Assembly: GCA_029959195.1 (NCBI GenBank)
Contig: CP114118.1
Span: forward strand, 124,001 to 188,000
Direction of reading: 5' to 3'
Origin: Dictyophora rubrovolvata
Taxonomy: Eukaryota; Basidiomycota; Agaricomycetes; Phallales; Phallaceae
Length of the DNA: 64,000 nt
Shown here: piece after piece, positions 22,503-35,507 of the stretch
Layout: every line of letters begins with the position of its first letter
Numbering within the stretch: position 1 is the stretch's first letter
The notes under the pieces: generated by a model
What the model saw: only the letters and a program-made list of their open reading frames with translations
The model's database searches: none
Told to the model about the DNA's origin: nothing
Translations under genes and position numbers: made by a program

Positions 22503-23482
22503 GGTGAAAAAAATGAGTTGATAGGTGTTGTTGTGATGTGCTTGATTGCAGTAAAAGATAGGATGTTATTGTTGGGGATTTCTGCGCAGGAGGGCTCGTG
22601 CTTCTATGTGATTCTTGTTCGAGTTGCGTCTACAGGTTTGAGGAGATGTGGTGAGTGTGGGGACATTGTATGTAGGACAAGGACTTGGGGCGATGTAATC
22701 ATGTCCGCATGTCTTTGTGCTAATTGAATGTCTGGTCATTGTCCAAGTTAGTTTACGGGTACTATCCAGAGTTGAGGTTGCACCTCGTTACTATGAGTAA
22801 TTGATTAAAATTTATTCATACTCATGCTAATTTCTAATCTACTCTAAGCTTGACAATGAGATCGTTGGCATCTATAATAAAAGCCATGGCCCTAAGTCAC
22901 TGTAACTATCTTCATATTTTCCAAAGAGTTAATTTGTGCCCCCTTTTCTTTTCATTCGTGTCATTTCATCTACTGCTCGTTATGTTTACTGTACTCGCAA
23001 ACATATACTGCCTTGTCAATGGATAATCGATTGGTCCATGTACCGAGAGAGATGTACGTATCTTAGTCGAAGTTCCATTTCAATTATGACGAATCAACTG
23101 TTGTTGTTTCGCTCGATCTTAAGAGTTAGTGTCAACCAGAAGAACGTATATATGACAAGTAATGTCACTGGCATGTCTTTCCTCAGACTCGGACTATATT
23201 AGTCGTATCAACATGTGTTACATGACTAAGACTAAAATGATGATGACTTAACATTGATTAGTTTACCTTGCAAATATAAGGTAAACTACTTTAGATGATC
23301 AAACTGGGGGATATGGATCGTAATTTGTTCGATGGTGGACGTGTGAATGATATCCTTCGACTGGCATACTTATCCGATTGTACTTACTAATCCCATGATC
23401 TCACCTAAGCTAACCACCAAGAAACTTGTTTAATTCAATTGTAAAACAGTGACATACATAAACTGTCTATAGTACTTTATAC
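22503..23482. other. Intergenic between the two duplicated units
   Basis: The segment lies upstream of the LPMO relic and downstream of the second sulfotransferase-like gene. No coding frame or repeat is recognisable. Confidence 0.3.
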
Positions 23483-24411
23483 TCAGTGCGGTTGGCTTTC
23501 CACAAATTTCTTCACTTCGATGAGAAACTCGTCCGTTGTATTCAGATGAGGAAATGGTGTATCGGGTTTTTCTCTGCTCTCGGGTTAGCTCGTGTATTTA
23601 TAAAACGAAGGAGTGAAAACGTACACTCCGAGAAAGCGAACTAATGGATCCCATCCTTGGCTAACGTCGTACTCGAGTAGTTTCTCAGCCGGAATGGTTT
23701 CTCTCACACGCTGATTGTGAGCCAAAATTGCTCCTTGTAAATCGCCAAATAATTCTAAAAGATGTTCTTGAACAAGACTGTTTGTCAAAGAGGACATGTG
23801 AGGGGGACTTTACTTTGTAGTTCGGCAGCATAAAATTTATTCAACTGACTAATAAAAGGAGTGGGATTTGAAATTTCTTTATGGCCGTTTACTGTCGGTA
23901 TCAGCGTAGCTTCCATGCTCTTTGCCCACTTGGCAGGATCCCTGGTTGACTTGAAGCCAGTAAGTGATCATGCGTCACATAGACCATCTTATTCAAGTAA
24001 AGCATACCAAAATAAATTTTGCATCAGGATACGCTTCGTACATTTTATCACAGTTAAGAGCCACGGGGAAATCTAGAAAAGAGTTGTAATCTTTCAATAG
24101 CGTTCGCAGATCGTCAAGTGTAGCCGAGCCTGATAATTAATATACATTACAACTGAACCATAAACACCAAAAAATTAAGTAATAAACAGTACCTTGACCA
24201 AGATCGTACCACATCTTAATCTCATTTACATCCTTATTATCGACAATGACTCTCATGTGATAACATGGTCCATAACCTAATTGATTCAAGGCAGCTCTCA
24301 AACTCATGGTCTTAGCTTGGAAATAAGCCAGATGAATTCAAAAACGAAACGAGGACAACATACGCCTGTTCGACCCAATCCGCAACAAATTACTTTGGGC
24401 TTGGAGCTCAT
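23483..24411 (-). CDS. Sulfotransferase-like P-loop protein (Sulfotransfer_4 type), copy 2
   Basis: This copy has the same exon layout as 20431-21386. Exon 1 from ATG 24411 encodes KPKVICCGLGRTG; the next begins with KTMSLRAALNQLGYGPCYHM. Then come DYNSFLDFPVALNCDKMYEA, YPDAKFILV joined to STRDPAKWAKSMEATLIP, HLLELFGDLQGAILAHNQRV, LLEYDVSQGW, and a last exon PDTPFPHLNTTDEF ending at Ser-Gln-Pro-His. Predicted to bind a nucleotide through the GLGRTG loop; the acceptor substrate is unknown. Coding exons are much better conserved than introns between the two copies, indicating that both were under selection for some time. Confidence 0.8.
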
Positions 24412-25037
24412 GGCTGAGAAGACTGCAGCGGTCAAACCAAGTATGTAGCGTCTGATAATTTCATATAAGGCCGTGAAACCAGTGCAAATGACCTCCGCGG
24501 GTTTCCGTCGTCGGCAAAAAGAGACCATTGCGACACTCATTCAGAGTCATCGGGTTTGGCAGGGGGAGTAACCGGGTAAAAAGTTCATTCAATTACCCAA
24601 ACGGTGAGTATTCAGTCCAATGAACTGACGACATTCGTGCTGAGAATCGTTTTGTTTTCTGGCGGTTGCCCAAAAGACGCAGAGCCAACGCAGAGCATAC
24701 TCGGAAATTGCCGTCAGGTACGGTCCGCGCGGCTCCTCGGCTACCCTCGGAGACTATTGTTTGTACGTGTCACCGTCGACGGAACAATTGTCGAACGGAC
24801 TCGGATGTGTTTTCATGATCTTCATTTATGGTACTCGATACGCAGCACTTGCTTGATGAAGGTGACAGTTCGTTTTCCAGGTGCATGTTATATCAGACTG
24901 ATGATGTAATGAAATAACTAGTAGGAAAGTCTCTGTTTCAATGAGTCGATGCCATGAGTTACACAAACAGTACCGTTGCTATAAATACGTATAAGTTTAA
25001 TACAGAGTGCTCTTGCGAGGTACTTTAAGCATGACCA
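24412..25037. other. Intergenic between sulfotransferase copy 2 and LPMO 2
   Basis: A frame at 24604-24909 shows no resemblance to a known family and no splice support. Nothing else was recognised. Confidence 0.3.
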
Positions 25038-26079
25038 TCAGCCGCGAACGTTCTTCATAATGCGACTAATGTAGCGAGGATGGTTTATTCCAGAGGAGTT
25101 TACTCCCATCAACGTGTTTCCCGCGGACATCATGTTGCAAGACGTATCATTCGACGTATCATTCGTGCCACTAACGACGTTGGAAATAGGCAGGCCTGGA
25201 AACTGGTAATCTTTCACTGGATCAAAAATCTAAACTGGTGTTAGAAGGTAAGTAGGAACTAAAGCAGCCGATGCTTACGGTTGGAACAAAAATACCGGGG
25301 TCAGTGTCATTGTAAGCACCGGGAAGTGAGACTGTAACGTTTGGCTGAACAACGGTTCCGTTGTTAGAGCTGATTCGGATTTGAGAACAGCTCGGATAGA
25401 ATTCTGCACCACCTAGTTCGTTTCCGAGGTGGAGTGCGATGATTTCATGGCGGACAAGGTAGTCTCCTGGAGGAATGTGCTCCGGAATGGTGACGTTCAC
25501 AGAGTTGCCATCGACTATGAGCCAGTAAAAAACGCTGCCACAGATATAATGGATTGGGACTTACAAAGGGCTTCCTGATGCCAGACACTAAGATTGTTTG
25601 GGAGCTGACCGGCTTCGTCGATTTTGAACCATTCAGCATTGATTGCATCGAATTCGTCACAGGTCGTATTACCACAAAGAGCCATATAGGTCATGATGGG
25701 GCCAATGTTGTGTGGCCACTTTGCAAAATATAATAAATAACGTGAAGATTCGGACAATAAAAGAACAACGTACGTTAGTATTTTCACCGCTGTGCCAATC
25801 GAAGCTAATAACACTCCTAGGGTTCGCAGGTGCAACCACTTGGGCGATCTTCGCATTCTTGCCGCAATTGATATCGCGGTTAAGAGCGCCTTTGACGGGT
25901 GTGATGTCGTCGATAAGTCGAATCGGACTCGGGTTGTTGCTTTGATTGGGGATATTTCCGGGAAAAACTTGACCATCGATGGCAATTGAAAAAAGAAAAC
26001 CGTGGGAGAGCGAGGGTGGAATCTGGGACGCTGCAAGAGCAAGAATGAAGCTGGTTGAAGATGAAAACTTTATAGTCAT
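25038..26079 (-). CDS. AA9 lytic polysaccharide monooxygenase, copy 2
   Basis: Four exons encode a secreted copper enzyme that cleaves cellulose or related glucans oxidatively outside the cell. ATG 26079 gives a signal peptide ending SLS, so the mature protein begins HGFLFSIAIDG with the His1 of the copper brace. The second brace His is in WPHNIGPIMTYMA, and the axial Tyr is in GGAEFYPSCSQIRI. The supporting His is in YLVRHEIIALH. The residue two before the Tyr is Glu, where AA9 enzymes usually have Gln. There is no CBM1; a short Ser/Asn-rich tail ends HPRYISRIMKNVR. All introns have GT...AG ends at the same sites as the 51557 gene. Confidence 0.9.
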
Positions 26080-28077
26080 TATAAGGATGATCGCTGTAAA
26101 ATCGGCTGGCTTCAAGTTGGAGATTGTATTCTGCTTGGAAAGTTGGGAAGTTGGAATGAAATAAAATGTAAGGTTGGAGAATCTTTTGGATGAAGGACTC
26201 CCTCTTTTATGTCGTTTTGTTTTACCTTAATGCTCATAGGTTTTGAGATATGGACAATAGGCTAGGGTGAAAAGAGCCGCAGGAAGAGGGGGAGTTTGGA
26301 AAGGGGAAAATAAGGACAAATATTAACAACAATAATAGAATGGAATGCAAAACCGTAAAAAATATAGGAGTAGATGTGTGCATACAGAGACGAAGGCTGA
26401 GGGTGCGCCCTATGATGATAAATCTCCCTCGCGGGGGGTGGCGATGGTTGGCAGCGCCACCACTGAGGGTCAACCACCGGGGAATTCCTCAAAAAATTGA
26501 ATACCTCAATTGCTGAATATCAAACCGCGAGGAGGAGCTGTGGGGTATTCTTGGGTTCGGCCTACCCGGTATTGGGTCACCCAGTTGATAGCGGGTTACC
26601 ACGAGCTGCCGGTCAGCTTCCTCGTCACCAAAATAAGAAAAAAATAAAACCCCTCTCACTGGCGCCCGCAACCGATTGTACTTGTATGTAGTTCGTAAGC
26701 AACATTTTATACATGAGGGAAGGCACCGCCATTTCTCTAAACAAATTCGCAGATGTATTGCTCATCACGTAGAGGAACAGTGTCATTTATGTAAAACCTC
26801 GAACTTGAAGGGCCGTCTACCATGGGAGGTACATATATGCATCTCCATGGATGTTGGTTATTATTTCGGAATTTTGTACCCAAAACCGTTATTAAGTCGG
26901 TACGGCTCTATGACAGTACATACTTGTTCAAACTAAGATATAGTCCATTCATCTTCCACGCCGGCTCTGGACGAGCAAGTAACTAATTCTAAAACATTGA
27001 ATGTCGAAGTTAAGTTTAGCCAGTCCTCTGGTGCTGAAGATGTTTTGTGTACCATGATTGTTTTAACTGTCATCTCGGCTGCGTTAGCAGGAGGCTGTGT
27101 TTGGTAGCATCATTAGGGGGTTGATTTGAGGTGGGGATTGGGTTGTGAGAAGCTTGAATTATGGTAGCTTCTTCAACACTCTGTCAAGATACTCAAAATG
27201 CAATTGGAAAGTAGCGTGCATTGGAGGGTAGGTGTATTCACTTGCATGACAATTTGAAAGACTGACATCTGTCGTGGAAGGATCAAAGTCGTACGGCGAT
27301 TCTTTTGCCATATAGTTGTATGAAACCCTTGAATGGACCCTGTGCCCAGAATGATATATCTTGGTAATAGAGTTTCATTCCAAGGTTGTTATCCTGCTCG
27401 ACTCAGGAATTTGTCAAATACAAACTACATTTCTTTCCTCAGACTACAATCGCATCGAGAACATAACTTCCCATCACATAATCTATTTTTTTAGAAAAAA
27501 TACCAAAATCCAGTTTATTCCATAACTTGCTTGGATGCTCGGAACGTGTCGCATATGACAATCCTTCTAGTGCTTTAGAACATCCAGTTTCCTTACGTGC
27601 CGCTTGCATTTTGTAACGTATTATTAAGGGCAAAGAGGTTCCTGTGTTCTATTTTGAGCCGTATGAGGTGGGGTACTGCTAATTTTTAGCTACGGAAACT
27701 GCGAGTTTCGGGTTGTAACTTGTACGGCTTGTTTTCTTTCGACATGAGCTGGAGTTTTTTCCGGGGCTGCCTCCTAATTCCTAAGCAAAGTGTCAATGTT
27801 TATATGTATGGTGGTCTTTAGAAGAATCCTATTTGCCGAAAAAGCTCCAGACATGGATTTCATCGAAAATTAGTATTGAGGTGAAGAATGTGGCAGTTTG
27901 AATCTATTTGAAGCCGAACATCATTATAGCTGATTCGGCGGCGAGTTCCGAGTGTTTCAGTTGAATGGTATATATCGTATAGCAAATTTCGACTCAGAGT
28001 CGACAGAAAGTGATAACACTGACAACATTTATCTGTTTAATTGCAAACTCTTTCGACTTGGAACATTCGCCGTCGTA
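26080..28077. other. Long intergenic region, no supported gene
   Basis: Short frames only. Around 26640-26670 an A-rich stretch is followed by TGGCGCCCGCAACCG, which resembles a retroelement primer-binding site, but no LTR ends were found. Nothing else was recognised. Confidence 0.3.
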
Positions 28078-28775
28078 ATGCATCCTTCCGATATTAAACA
28101 TCCCTTGCGAGTACGTTATAAGTTCTTTCACAGTTTATATTGTATAACAGCTGAGCGCTCTGCTGTCTCTATTTTTCGCGTCCCTTTCCAGTTTCACAGC
28201 CAAAGCTCAACAAGTTGAGACGGGCTGTTTTGGGAATGGTATTACAATTGGCAGCGCTCTTGGATGTTCATCGCAGTCGGTTTCTACCTTTTGCAGCACT
28301 TTGCGGGACTTTCAGTGCGTAATTCTTTCGTTGGGCTGATCAGAGCCGATTCAAATATCCAATAATCTGTCCTAGTTTAATCCACTTGACTCAGGGATGC
28401 GTTGTTTCGACGATTTCACTGCTACTTCATGTAAGTGCAACCCAGTTATGTAAAGTCGTTTATAGTCGACTAACCATTGATATGTATCCAAATTTATGTT
28501 CCATTATCCTGTACACAGGTATTTTCACAAAATATTGTAACGGTAGCCGCCTCGCCGGGTAATAAGGCCTGTGAGGATACACTCAACCAAATACTTTCAG
28601 AATGTGCATTTGTACGTACACTGGCATCTATGCTTTTCTTTATCACTGATTCTCTAATCCATTCAATTATCAGGGTGGACTAGGAGCAGTCACTGGAGGA
28701 AGCTTTACTTTCGCAGTCATAGCCAACGAGGGTACCTGTCCTGCTGTAGTTGGAGAAACTACAGCCAACGATTGA
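28078..28775 (+). CDS. Small secreted cysteine-rich protein
   Basis: Five short exons can be read: MHPSDIKHPLR, then a hydrophobic signal segment (LSALLSLFFASLSSFTAKA), then ETGCFGNGITIGSALGCSSQ and STFCSTLRDFQC, FNPLDSGMRCFDDFTATS, VFSQNIVTVAASPGNKACED with LNQILSECAF, and a last exon LGAVTGGSFTFAVIANEG ending at 28775. The predicted mature protein is about 120 aa with at least eight Cys and no known domain that I can name; similar small secreted proteins are common in agarics and some are effectors or lectins. The first intron is short (40 bp) and exon 3-4 borders are the least certain. It is divergent from the LPMO upstream and tail-to-tail with the MFS copy 2 gene. Confidence 0.6.
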
Positions 28776-29103
28776 AGTTCATGACCCAGTCCTAAGCAAT
28801 GTTTTTAATATAAAGAGCCACGAGACTTGCGCGAGATGTTCTTTTTCTTGTGAATATATAAGGAAAATTCTATGGTGGACGTCAACCAACTTGGATTAAT
28901 TGCGAAGTTATCTCAAGGGAGAGTATGCATTTGAGACAATCGACACAAAGTAAAAATTTATTTCAGCAAAGGAATTCGCCATTATATTAGTAGCTTTAAA
29001 CCTGAAATTAATGAATGAGTTTGTTGTGGGAACTCAGATTTTCGTGAAAGGCTACTTTATGCCCCATTCATGTGTCCACGTCTTTATAATTAATCCCGAC
29101 ATC
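28776..29103. other. Short convergent intergenic gap
   Basis: The gap lies between the stop codons of two convergent genes. It presumably contains both 3' untranslated regions; no other feature was seen. Confidence 0.3.
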
Positions 29104-31279
29104 TTAAACACGCCAACTTCCTCTTCGCTTCGCCAACTGCATTCGCGAGACCAACAAACAAATAGAACCAGCCAAGACTATAATCTTCAATTCGATCATT
29201 GATCATATATCTTTATCACGCTTTGTGAAAACCTGTGGTACTTACCCCACTAAATATGATGGGACGGTGCCAAGTGTAGTGCGGTGCATCAAGAAGAGCA
29301 CCCATCACCGGAGTGCCCGTTAGCAGCGTGAAACTTTCGAAAAACATCGCGACTCCGCAGCGAAAACTAGTGATATTTGACCAACGAATTAGTAGGTGTG
29401 TTATTAAAGGAAATGGAATAGGGAGGTGTGCACCCGACTTCACTAATATCATCAGCAAAAGCTGATACGGCTACCATAGATAGACCTAAAACTACAAATA
29501 TAATTATCAGCCAAATAAAGAGAAAAAGGTTATGACAAAGACAGGTGCTATTATCAACTCACTTGTCCCGGAAAAGAACCCATATAGGACTGCAAAAGTC
29601 ACTAGAGCCCCTATAGATTTGGCGGCAAACATTAAAAAAATTATTAAACCGCAACATACTCCCGTGGGACCCACAACTATATGAACTGAGCAGATCACAT
29701 AGGACATGTCTGATGTAAAATACGTACTGTTCATGGGTCCATAGAAATCACCCATAAAGTTCGGGACGATTCGACCGACGAAAGACGAGGCGTTTAAAAT
29801 GGCGATCTTTCTCATTGAGTTAGCATGCTACCTTAAAAAGGAGAGAGCTTACTGAATAAAATGCAAAGCGCATGTCTATCCCATGCAGAACAGCAAATAG
29901 TTGTAAATAGAATACTATAACAAATTTGTGTAAACCACTGGCTGAGCACATCGTGCCTATACTGACTAACATGGAAAGTATAAGCCCAAATAAATTAGAG
30001 TTAAACTATAACTCGTCGATTAATATATTTCTGGTAAGACTAGTAGCAAAAAGCATGAACATACCCCGCAACCGTCAGCAAGTAGGGGATATCCGTAAAG
30101 AGCTTTTTGAGCAACTTAAACGAGTCTTTTTTCGAAAAGCTTTTACGTCCACGGAAGCGCGGTTTCATCGTTAAATTTGCAATTAACAGTAAACCGAGGA
30201 AAATAAACCCGAGATAACTAAATTTAGTTCAACATGAATGGTTAGGGACCATTTTTGGTGGCTTATAAGTTTTCAAAGAGGAACACTTCATACATACCGG
30301 ACTCCCCAGGCGAAACCAACTCGAGAGTCATTGAACCAGTGATTCAACATGATAGAGACGAGAATTCCTGCAACGGAAGATCCTTTTAAGAATCACACAA
30401 AGGAGATTGTGTCAATGATGAATCCAATAAAAAAGGGACCGCACGAACCTGCAACGGCTACGCCCATAATGAAAGAACGTCGAACAGAAAAGTAATGTGC
30501 GATGATGGAAATCGAAGGAAGGAACATGAACCCCGATGCTAAACCGAGACCGATACCTTGAGAAAGAAATATTTCATAAAAATGATGCGACTGAGCTATT
30601 GAAAGCATGAAAAGGCTAATTAGAATAGTGTCAATGTCGAAGCTTACAGGCTCTATATTTAATTCGAGAAAAGCGTACCAAATCAAGTATAAAAGAGAGG
30701 ATGAGAAGAGTAGCAGTCTAAAATATCCCTCATCGAACAATTTCCCAGAAATTGGACTAAGCAGGAACATTAGAAAAATTTGTGTTGACCCTATCCAACT
30801 GATTTCGGACGGGGTCCGCTCGGTCAAAAAGACTCTCTGGTTATGATGCCAAGAATGAGATAGAATAAGGCGAGAGAAAGAGCTTACTGTATAAAAGTCT
30901 TGGAAAGCGCCAAATGACTGAGTAGCACCGACGGTCGTGAAGCAGATCAGTACACTACAAGTCGCATAAATGTTTATCGAAACCTGAATCATCTTAGGAA
31001 GAAGAAAAGGCATGGAACGAACCTTCCCAACACGTTCAACCATGCAACCAAGCCTCCGTCCGGAAATGTAGGTTGACTTTGCGGAAGCACTGGATCGTCG
31101 ACGGCTTGTGAACTTGTCTCTACAATGCCAAGGATTACAACTCCCGAAATGTCACTACTGCTATTATTGTCATAGTCATAGCACAGTTGACCTAGATGAT
31201 CCAGTTTTCCGAGAACAGAATCTGTGTGCAAGGCCTCCGTGTCGAGCGATGGACTCTTGGCTTTGGAGTGTTGTTGCAT
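29104..31279 (-). CDS. MFS transporter, monocarboxylate-transporter-like, copy 2
   Basis: This paralog of 15707-17882 has the same exon order and appears intact. From ATG 31279 the pieces are FPDGGLVAWLNVLGR, GATQSFGAFQDFYT, RVFLTERTPSEISWIGSTQI, SQGIGLGLASGFMFLPSISI, HWFNDSRVGFAWGVR, NLTMKPRFRGRKSF, LTLIYLGLYFP, FYLQLFAVLHGIDMRFAFYS, IAILNASSFVGRIVPNFMGD, GVAMFFESFTLLTGTPVMGA and the final SRMQLAKRRGSWRV, stop at 29104. A 12-span membrane carrier of the MCT type; the substrate is unknown. It provides the reference frame that exposes the one-base loss in copy 1. Confidence 0.85.
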
Positions 31280-31291
31280 CCCACGCCCGAG

Positions 31292-31705
31292 TCAAATCGA
31301 GAAGGGTATTCGAAGGGATTGGGTTGTTTTTTTGACCCTCAATAAATCCTCAGTCGTGTCTTGACGAAGTGTTTTCTTGGATGGCGTAAATAGGCCGTTT
31401 TTCAAAGCTCTTCCGGTCATCTCAAGTGCAGGCCGAGAGCTCCACGCGTCATAGTTATATTCATAACGTGATGCCCCGACACAAATGCCATGCCATCTTG
31501 TAAACATTATGAAACAATAGCAATAGATCACACAAGACGAAGAGCTTACTGTTCCTTCTCTAGGAGACGGGCTTTTCCAAATTTTGGACTGTGTAATTGG
31601 CTGACAAGGTTTGAACTTTGTCACGCGTTCGGCAGCGCCTTCACGTAATGCAACACTGATAACCACGGACTCACTATTGGATCCACTAGGGCCAGGTGCT
31701 TGCAT
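31292..31705 (-). CDS. Hypothetical small protein upstream of MFS copy 2
   Basis: A 137-codon frame starts MQAPGPSGSNSESVVISVAL and contains a possible 53-bp intron (gtaagctc...ttacaag, about 31499-31551). The product is basic, with no signal peptide, membrane span or known motif. It ends 13 bp before the MFS copy 2 start on the same strand, so it could instead be a 5' exon or leader of that transcript. Weak support. Confidence 0.3.
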   Translation of the reverse strand: MQAPGPSGSNSESVVISVALREGAAERVTKFKPCQPITQSKIWKSPSPREGTVSSSSCVIYCYCFIMFTRWHGICVGASRYEYNYDAWSSRPALEMTGRALKNGLFTPSKKTLRQDTTEDLLRVKKTTQSLRIPFSI

Positions 31706-33551
31706 TCTTCATCATCGACTTATTCTCGACTCGTCCTTTGAATTCCTATCTGACACACAAGTGAACATTTTGTCGCGTCTCACCCCGCAAAGTCAAACTC
31801 GGTCCCGAGCGTTCCATACTTGCAGAGTTTAAGTGGACGTTTCAACTTTCCACGGAGGCATTGGACTTGTGATTCAATGGACCCGTCCGAGGTCAAGTTT
31901 GGAAAAGATTTTTAAAAGCCGTCCGGGCGGGCTTGGTTTTTTTGCTGAATTGGAGGTATATTGAACTATAGTACATATATGTCGATACTAATATGTGAAC
32001 GAAATTGCATACGAGTCGCTCGTTAAAGCGATGAATTTGGTCTCACTTGACCAAGGAAGAGTAAAACGTAAGTAATTCTCCCTCATTATTTTTACACCAT
32101 TCGTTACCTCAATTTAGCCGTACAGAATACATTGCTGCAAAAACCCGAGATCCTTGACACTCTAGAGAGCCTGTTTTAGCTCCGTTCAGCCCATTTTCTC
32201 ATCAACATCTTGATTGATGTCAATCGAACTCGTGACGTACAGCGCTCTAAAGCTTTTACCATGATTTTTGCATAGCACGCTACAATATATGTCATATATG
32301 ACACCTTTCGGCTTGAAGCCTTGAAGTGCCTATCACGTATTGTTCCGTGTCCCACTATTGCCAACCGATTGGATGTTACTCCAAAAATGAGGTACGTGAT
32401 GCTAATCATGTATTCCTCTATCTACATGGCAGTTGAAGATGAGCCATACACAGATATGTGCAAGGCAAGAACCCAGTGTGATATGGGTCAGAGAGGAAGG
32501 GGGAAAAAGATTAAAGGGATGTCGACAGGAAAACGGAATTCTTAGTATCTAAGTGTGAAATAGATTATACTCTATGTAAATCACGATAGGAATGTAAGAT
32601 GCAGGGGGGATTTGAATTTAAAAGAAACGAGGAGAGGGAGCAAAGTCGGTACCTCGGAGACGAAAAGACCTTATCTGTTTCGTAATGTCACCGGAACTTC
32701 GTGGCATTGTCAGGAACGTGGAGATTATATGTATACGCGTGTTGAGCTTGATGGGCGGCCAGTTGTTCCGACTGTATGTACCATGTGTCGCTCAACCGGA
32801 TTAGTGCTGCTCTCTTGTTCCGTCACAGTGTGGTCCAAGCGCTGATTTGTAACCCGTCATTTTTTTTAATGGAGGTGTTTATGAGGTGTTTGGACAGAGG
32901 GATCCAGCATTTATAGGCAGCTGGTGCAGTGGTGAATCACTTGTAGTGACCTGTAACCGACGGTAACCGTCATTTCGAGACAATGTCGTGATATATTTGA
33001 TTTGTCACGTCGGGATACGAGTTTTGCGCAAATGACTTGGGCGAGAGGGGTGGGGGTGGATGTGGAAAGCTAAATTTGATATACTTCAAACGGGTTTTTT
33101 TCGTAACTTGTTCTCCTTTTCAACACTAGCCTTGGGAATTTGTGCCTTTGATGAAGTAAATTCGCAATTGAAAACCGAAGAACTGTCATAGTCTCGGTCT
33201 CGGTCCCTAAATACGTGTTAACCAAGGCGAAAAAAAAATAAGGTGCTAGCTTTCCAGTTATACACATGAATGATCATTTAACTTTTACGAGTATACATCG
33301 CATAGGTCCTAGGATCAAGGTTATCAGCAACCAATGATTATGGCCCTCTTAACTGAGGTGAGTTCAATCGCGGCGGAGGTATATAAATAAAATTGTGCTA
33401 TCCTTATTTCAATTCTTAATTAAAAAGTGGCCATTGCCGAAAGATACATCACGAAACCAGTCCAGATTGATCACATGGGCCATGGCAAAAGATTTTCATA
33501 TAAAACACACTATAAAGTTGGGTACTTGCGGATAGCGTCTCCCTTTTACAA
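31706..33551. other. Intergenic, nothing recognised
   Basis: Short frames of up to 77 codons have no recognisable domains. The last 60 bases hold the likely promoter (tataaaac at 33500) of the DUF6533 gene. Confidence 0.3.
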
Positions 33552-35507
33552 ATGGATTCATTAGGTTCACTCATACAAGAACTTGAATTATTTGAAAAAA
33601 CATTGAATCAGGTTTATATTCTCAATTATTTCACAAGTAATATCATTGTCCTGTCACGATTTGTACTGCCAGTGTCTCAATCTCTTTTGCAGCCGCAGTA
33701 TTTGTCACATTGCTATATGACACTGTATTGACTTTGTCAAAAGAGGTCTGTTCTGCATGATCATCTGTCATTGAGTTTGTTTCACCCTAACTTCCTATTT
33801 TCAGATCAAATTCATTTGGAGGTTGTTTTAATTTCTTATCCTTCACTCAGTCTCTAATGAAGGTTCAGCAAACCATTTTCCTTCGCAAAAGTCTTGTATA
33901 TCATTGCTCGATATTATGGATTGTTGAGCTCAGGGTGAGGGTAAAATCTTTGAGGTTAATACCTCCAAGTGTTATGCTAAAATCTGGTTTAGAACTGTAT
34001 TCTTTAGTAAACTTTCTTTCCACACTAATATCTTTCCTGGAATCTGCTTATGATCCGATATAGTGACGGTACTCCCGGATAGGTCTTTGAACGTAAGTCA
34101 ATTCAATTCTATATATAATATTTGCGTTTATCTTGGTCATTTAGAGGTAAACCTGTAGGTTTCCCCTACTACTGAAAACTCGACGTTGACATCATTGATC
34201 GTTTCAGCTGTCGCTCTTTCTTAACATGGTACTCTAGGTAATAACACATTGGAAAGTTTATATTCTATAACTGACGGGTGTGGAAATAACTAGTGTGGGA
34301 CCTGAAATCAATGAGATTGTTGTCAATCTCATCCTTTTGTTGCGGATTTATGCACTATATGGTCAAAATAAGAAATGTTAGTAAATAAATTGAATTTGTT
34401 CTTCCTTGTCTGATCTTTGAGTAACATTATAGTGTTATATCTGATAGTACCGCTTTATATAAGTGAGTCATTAATGGTACAAACAAATCTTTTCGACTGT
34501 CCATGCAAACATTTCTTGGTCTCTCAGCTGAATCAGCGGTAAATTTCATATCTCTTTTAATTTTCAACAACCAACATACATTTTCTTTCAGTTCGTCATA
34601 TATGGTGGTATTGGAGCTGTCATCCAAGATGACAAAGTCCTTGTGCCCTTACCATTCGATATATCTCTCCCCGGGTGTTTCTTTTATTTGAGGGCCCAGC
34701 CGTCATATAGAATCACATTAGCTGCTTGGTGAGCTATTTCCTCCAAATTTGATATGATTAAGTGAATTGTTTCAAGGATTCCCGCCCTGATCCAAGCGGG
34801 TATGTATCGGATTGAAAAATAGGAGACCAATGGCTAACATCTATTTTTTTTATCAGCAACATTCTTTGGATTATCTGTGTATAAGGTTTATGAGAAGACT
34901 ATTACAATTCATCAGGAGTTTTGGAGTTTTAGCAAGGGACTGAAAGTCCCTGAGATTATGAAGGTAATCTTTCTGGACGGTGTTATCTTCTATTTTGCGT
35001 AAGGCTTTCGGCACATGCTGTCCTTCTTTTGTACCTAAAAGTTACTGATGCAAATAAACAGAAACACAGGTACGGTTTTGAATCTTTCACAGTGTGGTGT
35101 TATCATTCCCACTTCGTGTTTTCCAAATGTTTAGCTGTCATTGTGCTGGGTGTCACGCTACTTCTCCGGGAGCACAACCCTTTTTCAGGATTTTCGGCAC
35201 TGTATGTTCAATCCTTTACCGGTTACCATTCACACCCCATCTCATGAGTCATGTATAGAACAGAAATCATCGTCTATTCGATTTGTGTAAATATCTGATT
35301 TCTTTGCCCTGCTCTTTGAGTCTTCCCACAATTCGTTACACAGCACTGATTATTTCTTCCAGGGTTGTCATTTCATTCTTCATCTCTATGAAATTGCAAG
35401 CCGACAACAACAGACATATATTCCGAATACCGATTTGGTTTTCAAAACACAAGAACATGTGTTTGCCGCTGCGACCGAGTTCGAACTATCAGACATTAAT
35501 ACTCTAA
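33552..35507 (+). CDS. DUF6533-like seven-span membrane protein
   Basis: Many short exons build a polytopic protein of the agaricomycete DUF6533 type. In order: an N-terminal segment ending QVYILNYFT, TAVFVTLLYDTVLTLSKE, IKFIWR joined to FSKPFSFAKVLYIIARYYG, then NEIVVNLILLLRIYALYGQN (the diagnostic RIYALYG motif), FVIYGGIGAVIQDD, VLVPLPFDISLPGCFLYL, TFFGLSVYKVYEKT, GLKVPEIMKVIFLDGVIFYF, LHAVIVLGVTLLLREHNPFS and a last exon VVISFFISMKLQADNN. The family is a large group of receptor-like membrane proteins of unknown function. Splice phases fit at the joins I checked; the segment at 33930-34300 is uncertain. Confidence 0.7.

Noticed and set aside
26655-26670. Primer-binding-site-like TGGCGCCCGCAACCG
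   Set aside because: No LTR ends, target duplication or internal remnant could be recognised nearby, so an LTR fossil is not claimed.
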